Assembly (NCBI GenBank): GCA_948907985.1
Contig: CAQWMM010000034.1
Location: forward strand, 7,543-20,241
Length of the DNA: 12,699 bases
Source of the DNA: an uncultured Bacillota bacterium
GTDB taxonomy: Bacteria > Bacillota > Dehalobacteriia > UBA4068 > UBA4997
Direction: 5' to 3'
Part shown: positions 7,416 to 12,699 of the stretch, in pieces
Position numbering within the stretch: position 1 is the stretch's first letter
Layout: each line of letters begins with the position of its first letter
Program-made: the position numbers and the translations under genes
The notes under the pieces: generated by a model
The model's input: only the letters and a program-made list of their open reading frames with translations
Databases searched by the model: none
Told to the model about the DNA's origin: nothing

Positions 7416-7778
7416 ATGAAAACTAATTTATCTCGTGCCGAACTGGCGATTATGCAGGTGTTATGGCAGGGGCAGGCGCTTTCTGCCCGGGAGATTAATC
7501 AGGCCCTGCCGGAAAAGCAGTGGCAGCGCACTACGTTGGCAACCATGCTGGCGCGTTTGGAGGAAAAAGGTGCGGTGCGGCGGCAAAAAGCCGCCGGCGG
7601 CAACGGTTATCTTTATCAGTCTTTAATTGACGAGGAAGAATACCGGCAAAGCGCCGCCAATGATTTGCTGGATACGCTGTATCATGGTTCGGTGCGCAGT
7701 TTGGCGGCCTCATTGGCCGCCAGCCGCCATTTGTCCGAGCAGGATATAGAGGAATTGCGAGAGTTGTTTAAGCTGTGA
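7416..7778 (+). CDS. BlaI/MecI/CopY-family winged-helix transcriptional repressor
   Basis: This is a 120-residue DNA-binding repressor. The N-terminal part (about 1-75) is a winged helix starting LSRAELAIMQVLW, with the recognition-helix region around QWQRTTLATMLARLEEKGAVRR and a Gly-rich wing (AAGGNGYLY). The C-terminal part (about 80-120) is the dimerisation helix region, which in BlaI contains the site cut when the sensor is triggered. AAGGTGG before the ATG supports the start. The gene is preceded by its likely operators and followed by an M56 protease gene whose ribosome site overlaps its stop codon, the classic blaI-blaR1 layout. No beta-lactamase gene is near, so regulation of its own cassette is the clearest inferred role; other targets are unknown. 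Confidence 0.93.
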   Translation: MKTNLSRAELAIMQVLWQGQALSAREINQALPEKQWQRTTLATMLARLEEKGAVRRQKAAGGNGYLYQSLIDEEEYRQSAANDLLDTLYHGSVRSLAASLAASRHLSEQDIEELRELFKL

Positions 7779-7787
7779 GGTGTTATT

Positions 7788-10211
7788 ATGTTAATGCAGA
7801 TTTTTCTAAATTGCCTGGCGGTTTCGGCTTTGGCCGGTTTGCTATTTTTGCTGCTATGGGCGCTGCGGCCTTTAACCGGCCGCTGGTTTGGCGCGAAGTG
7901 GCAGTATTATAGCTGGCTGCCGTTAATTTTGCTGCTGCTTTTGCCTTTGTTTACGCTGTTGACAAATGTGGCGGGAGGGATTGCGGTCGGCTTGGCGGAT
8001 AATTTCAACATTCCGCCAGAATTCACTTCCCGCCAGCCGGAAACCGGGCTTACGGTATCGGGAAAGGCCGAAATGATTCAGATAGCTAACCAGAAAAATT
8101 CTGATTATATTCCGATAAATGAGGATCTATCTGAATACCAGATAACGCTTGGGCAAGAAATCTATTCTAAGGTGGCCGGGTGGCAATTTTGGCCCAATCT
8201 GGCCGGTATCTGGCTGGCGCTGGCGATCCTGTTATTGGGCGGGCGGTTGTTGATCTATGCTTTCTTTTGGCGGCAATTACGCAAAAACAGCCTGCCGGTA
8301 TCCTGGCAGGCCCTGCCTTTAGACGGGCAGGAGCTTGAGCAAATGCGGCGGCAAGCGCTCAATTTGCAGCTTAGACAGCAAAAATTTGTGGCTGGGAAGA
8401 ACCGTTTGCCGGCGGCTCCCTTTGTGATCGGTTTGCGGCGGCCTTGCCTGTTGCTGCCGGAGGCGTCCAGAGCCGCTGAATTGAGCGCGGTGGATTGGCG
8501 CAATCTGCTGTGGCATGAACTTACGCATTATCAGCGCGGCGATTTGTTGTATAAGTGGCTTTTGCTGGTCTGTAAGTGCCTGCATTGGTTTAATCCGCTG
8601 GTTTATCTGCTGGGACGGCAGATTGAGCAGGATTGCGAAATATCCTGTGATTTAACGGTAACCGGATTAATGACGGAAGCAGAGCGGCGCGATTATATGC
8701 GGACAATTCTGCTGCTGCTGGCCTCCTTGCCGAAAGGCGCGCTTGGCATGGCCGGAGGTCTGCATACCAGTATGAGCGGCGAGGGTAACAAAATACAAAG
8801 GAGGTTTGAAATGATTAGCGGACAGAAAAATAATAAGCGCCGTTTGCGCAGTTTGGCAATATTTTGCGGTACGTTGCTGGTAATGTTGGCCATGGGCGGC
8901 GGCGCGGCGGCTTTAGCGCAGGTTACCAATCTGGAGCTGTATGCGGATGTGTATAATGTTGGTGTTAATGGGTTGGAACAAAATTCTGAAGTTGTGTTGG
9001 GCAAAAATAATAATGCGGCTTTGCTTGCCGCAGTTGACGGTATTGTGGTTTACAATAATGGCGACGTTGTCAGCTTAAATAAAAAGCCTTATTTATCACA
9101 GGAGGGACAAATTTATCTGCCTCTGCGGGAAATGCTGGAAGAATTTGGCCTGATTGAAGCTAATGACGACAGCAGTCTGCAATTTGCCAACGGTCTGGTT
9201 AAGCTGGAGCTTTATCAATGGCAGAGAGACGCGGCGGGCGGCCGGGTGCTCCACTGTTTTTATCAGCGGCAGTTTCGTCTGAATGAGGACGGCGGCGTGC
9301 AAATGCAAAACGACGTCCTGTATGTGCCGGCGGAAATCATTTTGGGTATTGCTCAAATGTCGGCGGCGGCCGGCGGCAGTGCGCTGGATGGGTTGATGAT
9401 TTTGCAGTATGATACAAACGGCGGCGAGATTATGCGCTTGGTTAGCCTGCCGATGCCCCGAGAGGATAAGGCGGTGCATACAACGCTGCCCTTGGCGGAA
9501 CAGTTTGTGGCGGTTCCCCAGTTTATGCAGGCCTGGCAGCAAGGCGATTACCAGCAAATGCAAACGTTTTGCTGCGGTGATGCTATCTCTAAGGTTGGTT
9601 GGCAGTATGCCGGCGATTTGCTGGGGCAGGCGCGGGCGGTTTATGCGGTGCAATATGCCGCTGAGCCGAACATTCTTGATTTGCACGCACTGATAATACG
9701 TTCGGACGGCAGCAGCGCATACAGCGATGTGGCCGTTGCCCTGGACGTGGCGCGTCAGCCGGATGGGCGCTGGCTGATTTGCGGCCTGCGCGCTGCTAAC
9801 GGCAGAGAGGCCGTCCCTAGCCAAACGGCGGATTTAAACTGGCAGTGGCCGCTGGCAGATAAGTATCATATTATTAGCTATGGCTTTGGCGGCCCTAACC
9901 AGCACAGCGGTATTGATATTCCGGCCCCGGGCGGTACGCCGGTTTATGCCGCGGCGGCGGGGCAGGTGCAGTCGGCGGGCTATATGCGTGAGGACGGCAA
10001 CAAAATTATTCTGGAACATTCGCAATATGGCGATTGGCAAACACGCTATTCGCATTTATCCAGCTTGGCGGTTAAGGCCGGCGATATGGTGGAGGCCGGC
10101 CAGATTATAGGTTATGTCGGCTCCACCGGCAACAGCACCGGCAATCATCTGCATTTTGTGATGATACAGGACGGTCAGCCGGTTGATCCAATGAGTTTTT
10201 TTGAAGAATAA
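7788..10211 (+). CDS. M56 (BlaR1-like) membrane protease fused to an extracytoplasmic M23 peptidoglycan endopeptidase
   Basis: The 807-residue protein combines two metalloproteases. Hydrophobic segments at about 5-27, 40-60 and 137-160 anchor it. The cytosolic M56 gluzincin domain follows, with HELTH at 243-247 and Glu284 in CEISCD as the likely third ligand. A fourth membrane segment (about 354-377) exports the rest. Residues 380-560 include a stalk-like region reminiscent of copper amine oxidase N-terminal repeats (KPYLSQEGQIYLPLREMLEEFG). Residues 572-668 look like a small NTF2-like region; this is tentative. Residues 690-807 are a complete M23/LytM domain: His706 and Asp710 (HSGID), His756 (YSHLS), His787 and His789 (HLH). 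No penicillin-binding sensor domain is seen. It is cotranscribed with the BlaI-type repressor and probably governs it in response to the wall state (inferred). An internal start lies at codon 342. Confidence 0.92.
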   Translation: MLMQIFLNCLAVSALAGLLFLLLWALRPLTGRWFGAKWQYYSWLPLILLLLLPLFTLLTNVAGGIAVGLADNFNIPPEFTSRQPETGLTVSGKAEMIQIANQKNSDYIPINEDLSEYQITLGQEIYSKVAGWQFWPNLAGIWLALAILLLGGRLLIYAFFWRQLRKNSLPVSWQALPLDGQELEQMRRQALNLQLRQQKFVAGKNRLPAAPFVIGLRRPCLLLPEASRAAELSAVDWRNLLWHELTHYQRGDLLYKWLLLVCKCLHWFNPLVYLLGRQIEQDCEISCDLTVTGLMTEAERRDYMRTILLLLASLPKGALGMAGGLHTSMSGEGNKIQRRFEMISGQKNNKRRLRSLAIFCGTLLVMLAMGGGAAALAQVTNLELYADVYNVGVNGLEQNSEVVLGKNNNAALLAAVDGIVVYNNGDVVSLNKKPYLSQEGQIYLPLREMLEEFGLIEANDDSSLQFANGLVKLELYQWQRDAAGGRVLHCFYQRQFRLNEDGGVQMQNDVLYVPAEIILGIAQMSAAAGGSALDGLMILQYDTNGGEIMRLVSLPMPREDKAVHTTLPLAEQFVAVPQFMQAWQQGDYQQMQTFCCGDAISKVGWQYAGDLLGQARAVYAVQYAAEPNILDLHALIIRSDGSSAYSDVAVALDVARQPDGRWLICGLRAANGREAVPSQTADLNWQWPLADKYHIISYGFGGPNQHSGIDIPAPGGTPVYAAAAGQVQSAGYMREDGNKIILEHSQYGDWQTRYSHLSSLAVKAGDMVEAGQIIGYVGSTGNSTGNHLHFVMIQDGQPVDPMSFFEE
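8797..8813 (+). promoter_or_regulatory. Internal ribosome binding site and in-frame ATG creating a secreted M23 protein
   Basis: AAAGGAGG at 8797-8804, six bases, then ATG at 8811-8813, which is codon 342 of the M56-M23 gene. The AGG AGG pair encodes Arg338-Arg339 and seems to be the only use of AGG for Arg in this gene, which otherwise prefers CGN and has some AGA. Translation from here gives 466 residues that open with a textbook signal peptide: a basic start (KNNKRRLR), a hydrophobic core and Ala-Leu-Ala before Gln378. The product would be an M23 endopeptidase with its stalk but no M56 domain. The family often has basic residues and an EMI-like motif here, so coincidence is possible. Confidence 0.6.
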
Positions 10212-10218
10212 ATTTGCC

Positions 10219-10254
10219 AATGCCGGTACCCATTTGTGGGTATCGGCATTTTTT
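10219..10254 (+). terminator. Intrinsic terminator after the M56-M23 gene
   Basis: The arms 10219-10232 (AATGCCGGTACCCA) and 10237-10250 (TGGGTATCGGCATT) form a 14-base-pair stem with one G-T pair and a four-base TTTG loop. With the end of the stem they give a run of six T. It begins eight bases after the stop codon and separates the BlaI cassette from sigK. Confidence 0.94.
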
Positions 10255-10274
10255 GTGGAAAATTTGCATAGTAT
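10246..10274 (+). promoter_or_regulatory. Possible sigma-E-type promoter for sigK
   Basis: GCATTTT (10246-10252) matches six of seven bases of a GHATATT-like -35 box. CATAGTAT (10267-10274) matches six of eight bases of a CATACAHT-like -10 box. The spacer is 14 bases, the spacing usual for sigma E, which is known to drive sigK in Bacillus. It overlaps the terminator tail. These are matches by eye to a loose consensus in AT-rich DNA, so the call is tentative. Confidence 0.35.
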
Positions 10275-10297
10275 CTTAGCGGCCGGAATTTGCTGTT

Positions 10298-10304
10298 ATT
10301 GTCC
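10298..10304 (-). promoter_or_regulatory. Possible SpoIIID box in the sigK leader
   Basis: On the minus strand the bases read GGACAAT, matching the GGACAA core of the SpoIIID consensus; SpoIIID activates sigK in Bacillus. It sits at the edge of the loop of an inverted repeat (TTTGCTGTTATT 10289-10300 against AATAATCAGCAAA 10316-10328, one bulged base). A seven-base match is weak evidence, supported mainly by the identity of the gene downstream. Confidence 0.3.
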
Positions 10305-10351
10305 AAATTCTACCAAATAATCAGCAAAAATATTGATGGAGGTTGAGTGCT

Positions 10352-11044
10352 ATGTTTTGGGAATTGATTTATCTTTTTGGCTCGCTGGTGCCGGGGATGG
10401 GCTTTTTGCTGGGCTACCTCAACAGCAACGCTTTTCCCAAGCCGTTAGAGCCGGCGGAAGAGCAACAATATCTGCAAGCTTGGGCGCAGGGGGATAAAAA
10501 CGCCCGCTTAAAGCTGATTGAACATAATCTGCGTCTGGTGGCGCATATCGTGAAGAAATTTGAAAGCAGCGGCGCCGACCGGGAGGATCTGATTTCTATT
10601 GGCACAATCGGTTTGATTAAGGCGATCAACACCTTTGATTTGGATAAGAAAATAAAGCTAACCACATATGCCGCCAAGTGCATAGAAAACGAAGTGCTGA
10701 TGTTTCTGCGCAGCACCAAAAACTCGCGCACCGAGGTTTCCTTAAATGATCCTATCGGCTCTGATAAGGAGGGCAACCAAATTACTTTGCTGGAAACTCT
10801 GGGCAGCGATGGCGCCGAAGTATTGGATACCATTGAAAGCAAGGATGATGAAAGGCTGCTGCATCTCTCCCTGAAAACGCTTTCACCCAAGGAACGTTAT
10901 ATTATTATCCAGCGCTATGGGCTATGCGGCGCGGAGGAGCATACGCAAAGGGAAATTGCCGTTCAGTTGGGAATCAGCCGTTCATACGTCAGCCGAATCG
11001 AAAAAAAAGCTCTGCAAAAGCTGCATAAATCTTTTGAGGAATAG
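10352..11044 (+). CDS. sigK: RNA polymerase sporulation sigma factor SigK (pro-sigma-K)
   Basis: This late mother-cell sigma factor directs spore coat and maturation genes. The protein has 230 residues. Region 2 is near 53-120 (LIEHNLRLVAHIVKKFE, EDLISIGTIGLIKAI, TYAAKCIENEVLM). DPIGSDKEGN (133-142) and the region 4 helix-turn-helix (TQREIAVQLGISRSYVSRIEKKAL, 198-221) are close to Bacillus SigK. Residues 1-21 form a hydrophobic pro-sequence, and FLLGYLNSNAFPKPL aligns with the Bacillus processing region, suggesting cleavage near Gly21-Tyr22 by a SpoIVFB-type protease. The ATG at 10352 is preferred because GGAGG lies at 10338-10342; a TTG at 10343 would fall on the ribosome site itself. The gene is unbroken, with no skin-type element in this copy. 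Confidence 0.95.
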   Translation: MFWELIYLFGSLVPGMGFLLGYLNSNAFPKPLEPAEEQQYLQAWAQGDKNARLKLIEHNLRLVAHIVKKFESSGADREDLISIGTIGLIKAINTFDLDKKIKLTTYAAKCIENEVLMFLRSTKNSRTEVSLNDPIGSDKEGNQITLLETLGSDGAEVLDTIESKDDERLLHLSLKTLSPKERYIIIQRYGLCGAEEHTQREIAVQLGISRSYVSRIEKKALQKLHKSFEE

Positions 11045-11117
11045 CATATATTTCAGCGGGACTAAATTTAGGCTAATATAGGGCAGATTGGCTGAATAAG
11101 GAAAGGGCGGAACGCAT

Positions 11118-11540
11118 ATGAAAAATTTATTTGGCGGACATAATGACGCGCTGGCGGCGGCTGGTGCAGCCGGCGGCGAGGGGTTATCTATGGTACAGCT
11201 GGGCAGGGGGCTGGCGCTGGCTTGCGTGCTGCTGGCGGTTGGCAGCCTGATTTTGGCGGCGGCCTATTGTTATACCTCTTTGGCGGGCAGTACAGCGCAC
11301 CTGTTGCAGTTATTGATTTTGGCGGCGGCGGCCTTTGCCGGCGGCTTCAGCGCCGCCAGAGGGGCTGGGCGCAAAGGTTTGTGGCATGGTCTGGCCTTGG
11401 CGGCTTTGCTGTTGGCGCTGTTGCTGGCCGCCAATTTGGCCGGTTTAACCGCCGGGGAAGTCGCCCTGCCGGCTATGCTGGTGAAAGGTCTGGCGCTGGG
11501 CCTGGCCGGCGGTTTGGGCGGAATAGTTGGCGTTAATTAA
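11118..11540 (+). CDS. Small four-helix membrane protein, TIGR04086/YrzE-like
   Basis: This is a 140-residue, very hydrophobic protein, rich in Ala, Leu and Gly. Four membrane segments are visible at about 30-52, 61-79, 87-108 and 117-138. They are separated by short loops and follow a Gly/Ala-rich cytoplasmic start of some 28 residues. The middle loop carries the basic motif SAARGAGRKGLWHG, and the last helix is Gly-rich. This pattern matches the TIGR04086 family of sporulating Bacillota, whose function is not established. The start has an AAGGGCGG site a few bases upstream. It follows sigK by 73 bases with no terminator between, so it may be in the same transcript and expressed in the mother cell (inferred). 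The family call rests on topology and the loop motif. Confidence 0.75.
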   Translation: MKNLFGGHNDALAAAGAAGGEGLSMVQLGRGLALACVLLAVGSLILAAAYCYTSLAGSTAHLLQLLILAAAAFAGGFSAARGAGRKGLWHGLALAALLLALLLAANLAGLTAGEVALPAMLVKGLALGLAGGLGGIVGVN

Positions 11541-11556
11541 AAATTCTATAGAAAAA

Positions 11557-11580
11557 TTGCTGCCAGATACTAGGCAGCAA
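11557..11580 (-). terminator. Hairpin with a T-run on the minus strand
   Basis: TTGCTGCC (11557-11564) and GGCAGCAA (11573-11580) form an eight-base-pair stem with an eight-base loop. Read on the minus strand it is followed by TTTTT, the form of an intrinsic terminator. On the plus strand no T-run follows. No minus-strand gene is seen in this window that would need it, so it might instead be a regulatory or mRNA-end structure for the upstream gene. Confidence 0.4.
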
Positions 11581-11599
11581 GAATAAAATCTGTTATAAT
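11571..11599 (+). promoter_or_regulatory. Candidate sigma-A promoter for argH
   Basis: TAGGCA (11571-11576, four of six) and a perfect TATAAT (11594-11599) are separated by exactly 17 bases. The start would be near 11606, about 73 bases before the argH start codon. A less good alternative is TTGCTT (11601-11606) with TATTAT (11624-11629), also at 17 bases. No clear ArgR operator was recognised. Confidence 0.5.
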
Positions 11600-11641
11600 A
11601 TTGCTTGGTTGTTTTTTCCGCGATATTATAACAGATTTTTT
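11585..11641 (+). terminator. 17-base-pair inverted repeat with T-run between the membrane protein gene and argH
   Basis: AAAATCTGTTATAATAT (11585-11601) and ATATTATAACAGATTTT (11623-11639) are perfect reverse complements around a 21-base loop, ending in a six-T run (11636-11641). As RNA it resembles a long-looped intrinsic terminator for transcripts arriving from sigK and the membrane protein gene. The left arm also contains the TATAAT of the proposed argH promoter. A transcript starting there would lack most of the left arm and so could not form the hairpin. Confidence 0.6.
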
Positions 11642-11678
11642 CGCCAAAATAAACTATATAAATAAGAGGTGTCGTAAA

Positions 11679-12699
11679 TTGACGGAAACAAAATTGTGGG
11701 GCGGGCGTTTTGCCAAAAGCACGGACAAGCTGGTGGAGGATTTTCATTCTTCAATCAGCTTTGACCAAATTCTTTATCAGCAGGATATTGCCGGCTCAAT
11801 CGCTCATGCCAAAATGCTGGGCAGGCAGGGCATTATCACGAAAGACGAGGCCGCACGCCTGGTTGCGGGGCTGCAACAAATTCGGGAGGATATTGATGCC
11901 GGTCGGGTAGAATTTGAGATCGGCGCGGAAGATATTCATATGAATATTGAAAAAATCCTGACGGAACGTGTTGGCGAGGTGGGCAAAAAGCTGCATACGG
12001 CCCGCAGCCGTAACGATCAAGTGGCGCTGGATATGCGCCTGTATCTCAAACAGCAGGTTAGAGAGGTTCAGGCGCTGCTGCTTAAGCTGGAAGAAACCAT
12101 CTGGCAGGTGGCGGCGGACAATAAGGCCAGCGTTATGGCCGGCTATACGCATTTGCAAAAGGCGCAGCCCATCACGTTGGGGCACCATTTGTTGGCTTAT
12201 TTTCAGATGTTTCGCCGGGATTATGAACGCCTGTCTGACTGTTGCCGGCGGGCTGATTATCTTCCGCTGGGCGCGGGCGCGCTGGCCGGTACAACATTTC
12301 CAATTGACCGCTATTTTGTAGCGGAGGAGTTAGGTTTCGCTGATATTTGCGCCAACACGCTGGACGCTGTGAGCGATCGGGATTTTGTGGTGGAGTTTAT
12401 CAGCGCCGCGGCGTTGATTATGGTACATCTTTCCCGCCTTTCGGAAGAGATTGTGCTGTGGTCCTCCAATGAATTTGGCTATATCACCCTGGACGACGCT
12501 TACAGCACCGGTTCTTCGATTATGCCCCAGAAGAAAAATCCGGATGTGGCGGAGTTGGTGCGCGGCAAGAGCGGCCGGGTATTTGGCCATTTAATGGGGG
12601 CGCTGACAATGCTCAAGGGGCTGCCGCTGGCTTATAATAAGGATATGCAGGAGGACAAAGAGGCGCTTTTTGATACGGTGGATACCGTGAAAAAGTCTT
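11679..12699 (+). CDS. argH: Argininosuccinate lyase, 3' end missing
   Basis: ArgH splits argininosuccinate into arginine and fumarate, the last step of arginine synthesis. The frame starts at TTG 11679 with AGAGGTG (11665-11671) at good spacing, and the protein begins MTETKLWGGRFAK, which matches the family start; no ATG lies near. About 340 residues are present, and the frame is still open at the right edge. Seen motifs: IGAEDIHMNIE (81-91), HTARSRNDQVALD (106-118), GYTHLQKAQP with the catalytic-region His158 (155-164), and the aspartase/fumarase signature GSSIMPQKKNPD (278-289) that holds the catalytic Ser. Roughly the last quarter of a usual 460-residue protein is outside the window. No argG is adjacent upstream, unlike the common argGH pair. 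Confidence 0.96.
   Translation, partial: MTETKLWGGRFAKSTDKLVEDFHSSISFDQILYQQDIAGSIAHAKMLGRQGIITKDEAARLVAGLQQIREDIDAGRVEFEIGAEDIHMNIEKILTERVGEVGKKLHTARSRNDQVALDMRLYLKQQVREVQALLLKLEETIWQVAADNKASVMAGYTHLQKAQPITLGHHLLAYFQMFRRDYERLSDCCRRADYLPLGAGALAGTTFPIDRYFVAEELGFADICANTLDAVSDRDFVVEFISAAALIMVHLSRLSEEIVLWSSNEFGYITLDDAYSTGSSIMPQKKNPDVAELVRGKSGRVFGHLMGALTMLKGLPLAYNKDMQEDKEALFDTVDTVKKS

Noticed and set aside
9096..9824. 242-residue open frame on the minus strand
   Set aside because: It lies entirely inside the M56-M23 gene, has no recognisable domain or ribosome site, and its composition (many Arg, His, Gln) is typical of an antisense shadow of a GC-rich coding strand.
10343..10351. TTG start for sigK
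   Set aside because: The TTG directly abuts and overlaps the GGAGG(T) site, leaving no spacing, while the ATG at 10352 is well placed.
10414..10890. 158-residue minus-strand open frame opposite sigK
   Set aside because: The sense strand encodes an unmistakable SigK. The antisense frame is Ser/Arg-rich with no motif or start signal.
10352..11044. Skin-like element or recombination-dependent sigK
   Set aside because: The sigK frame is continuous from region 2 through region 4, with no recombinase gene or interruption in this window.
11051..11079. Possible promoter (TTTCAG, 17 bases, TAATAT) ahead of the four-helix membrane protein gene
   Set aside because: The -35 match is only about two of six and no other sigma consensus fitted better; the 10-base palindrome CTAAATTTAG (11062-11071) is too short to interpret.
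11541..11678. ArgR operator upstream of argH
   Set aside because: No pair of TNTGAATWWWWATTCANW-like boxes could be seen; the AT-rich repeats here are explained better as terminator and promoter elements.

Overview
The window is about 12.7 kb of densely packed DNA, almost all on the plus strand. It most likely comes from the chromosome of an endospore-forming Bacillota, probably class Clostridia in the broad sense. The reasons are a complete gene for the mother-cell sporulation sigma factor K with a membrane-anchoring pro-sequence, a purF-M-N-H-D gene order like that of Bacillus, strong AGGAGG-type ribosome binding sites throughout, and a BlaI/M56 regulatory pair. Species cannot be read from the sequence. 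No phage, insertion sequence, CRISPR array, tRNA or rRNA was seen, and no gene-free stretch exceeds 300 bases.

Region 1 (1-7263) looks like one long transcription unit for purine metabolism. It holds the 3' part of purF, then purM, purN, purH and purD: the amidotransferase, AIR synthetase, GAR formyltransferase, the bifunctional AICAR formyltransferase/IMP cyclohydrolase, and GAR synthetase. Two less usual genes follow. One encodes a GIY-YIG domain fused to a guanine-deaminase-like domain, the other an enoyl-CoA hydratase/isomerase family protein. A strong intrinsic terminator (7224-7263) closes the unit. The guanine deaminase domain fits purine salvage (guanine to xanthine); the enoyl-CoA hydratase does not obviously fit.

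Region 2 (7328-10254) is a self-contained regulatory cassette. A consensus-like sigma-A promoter is overlapped by two BlaI-type operators. Behind it lie a BlaI-family repressor and an 807-residue membrane protein, and the cassette ends in an intrinsic terminator. The membrane protein has a BlaR1-like M56 protease (HELTH) on the cytosolic side. Where BlaR1 carries a penicillin-binding sensor, this one carries an extracytoplasmic stalk region and a complete M23 (LytM-type) peptidoglycan endopeptidase. It may sense and cut cell wall and control BlaI by proteolysis.

Region 3 (10246-11540) carries sigK, with a possible sigma-E promoter and SpoIIID box, and then a four-helix TIGR04086-type membrane protein. 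Region 4 (11557-12699) is an intergenic region with two inverted repeats and a promoter, followed by the 5' part of argH (TTG start), which runs off the right edge.

The most interesting observation is that both multidomain fusion genes contain a near-perfect internal Shine-Dalgarno sequence and an in-frame ATG placed at a domain boundary. In the M56-M23 gene this internal start begins exactly one signal-peptide length before an Ala-Leu-Ala cleavage motif. One gene could therefore encode both a membrane-bound sensor-protease and a separately secreted M23 endopeptidase. In the GIY-YIG/deaminase gene the internal start would give a free-standing deaminase.
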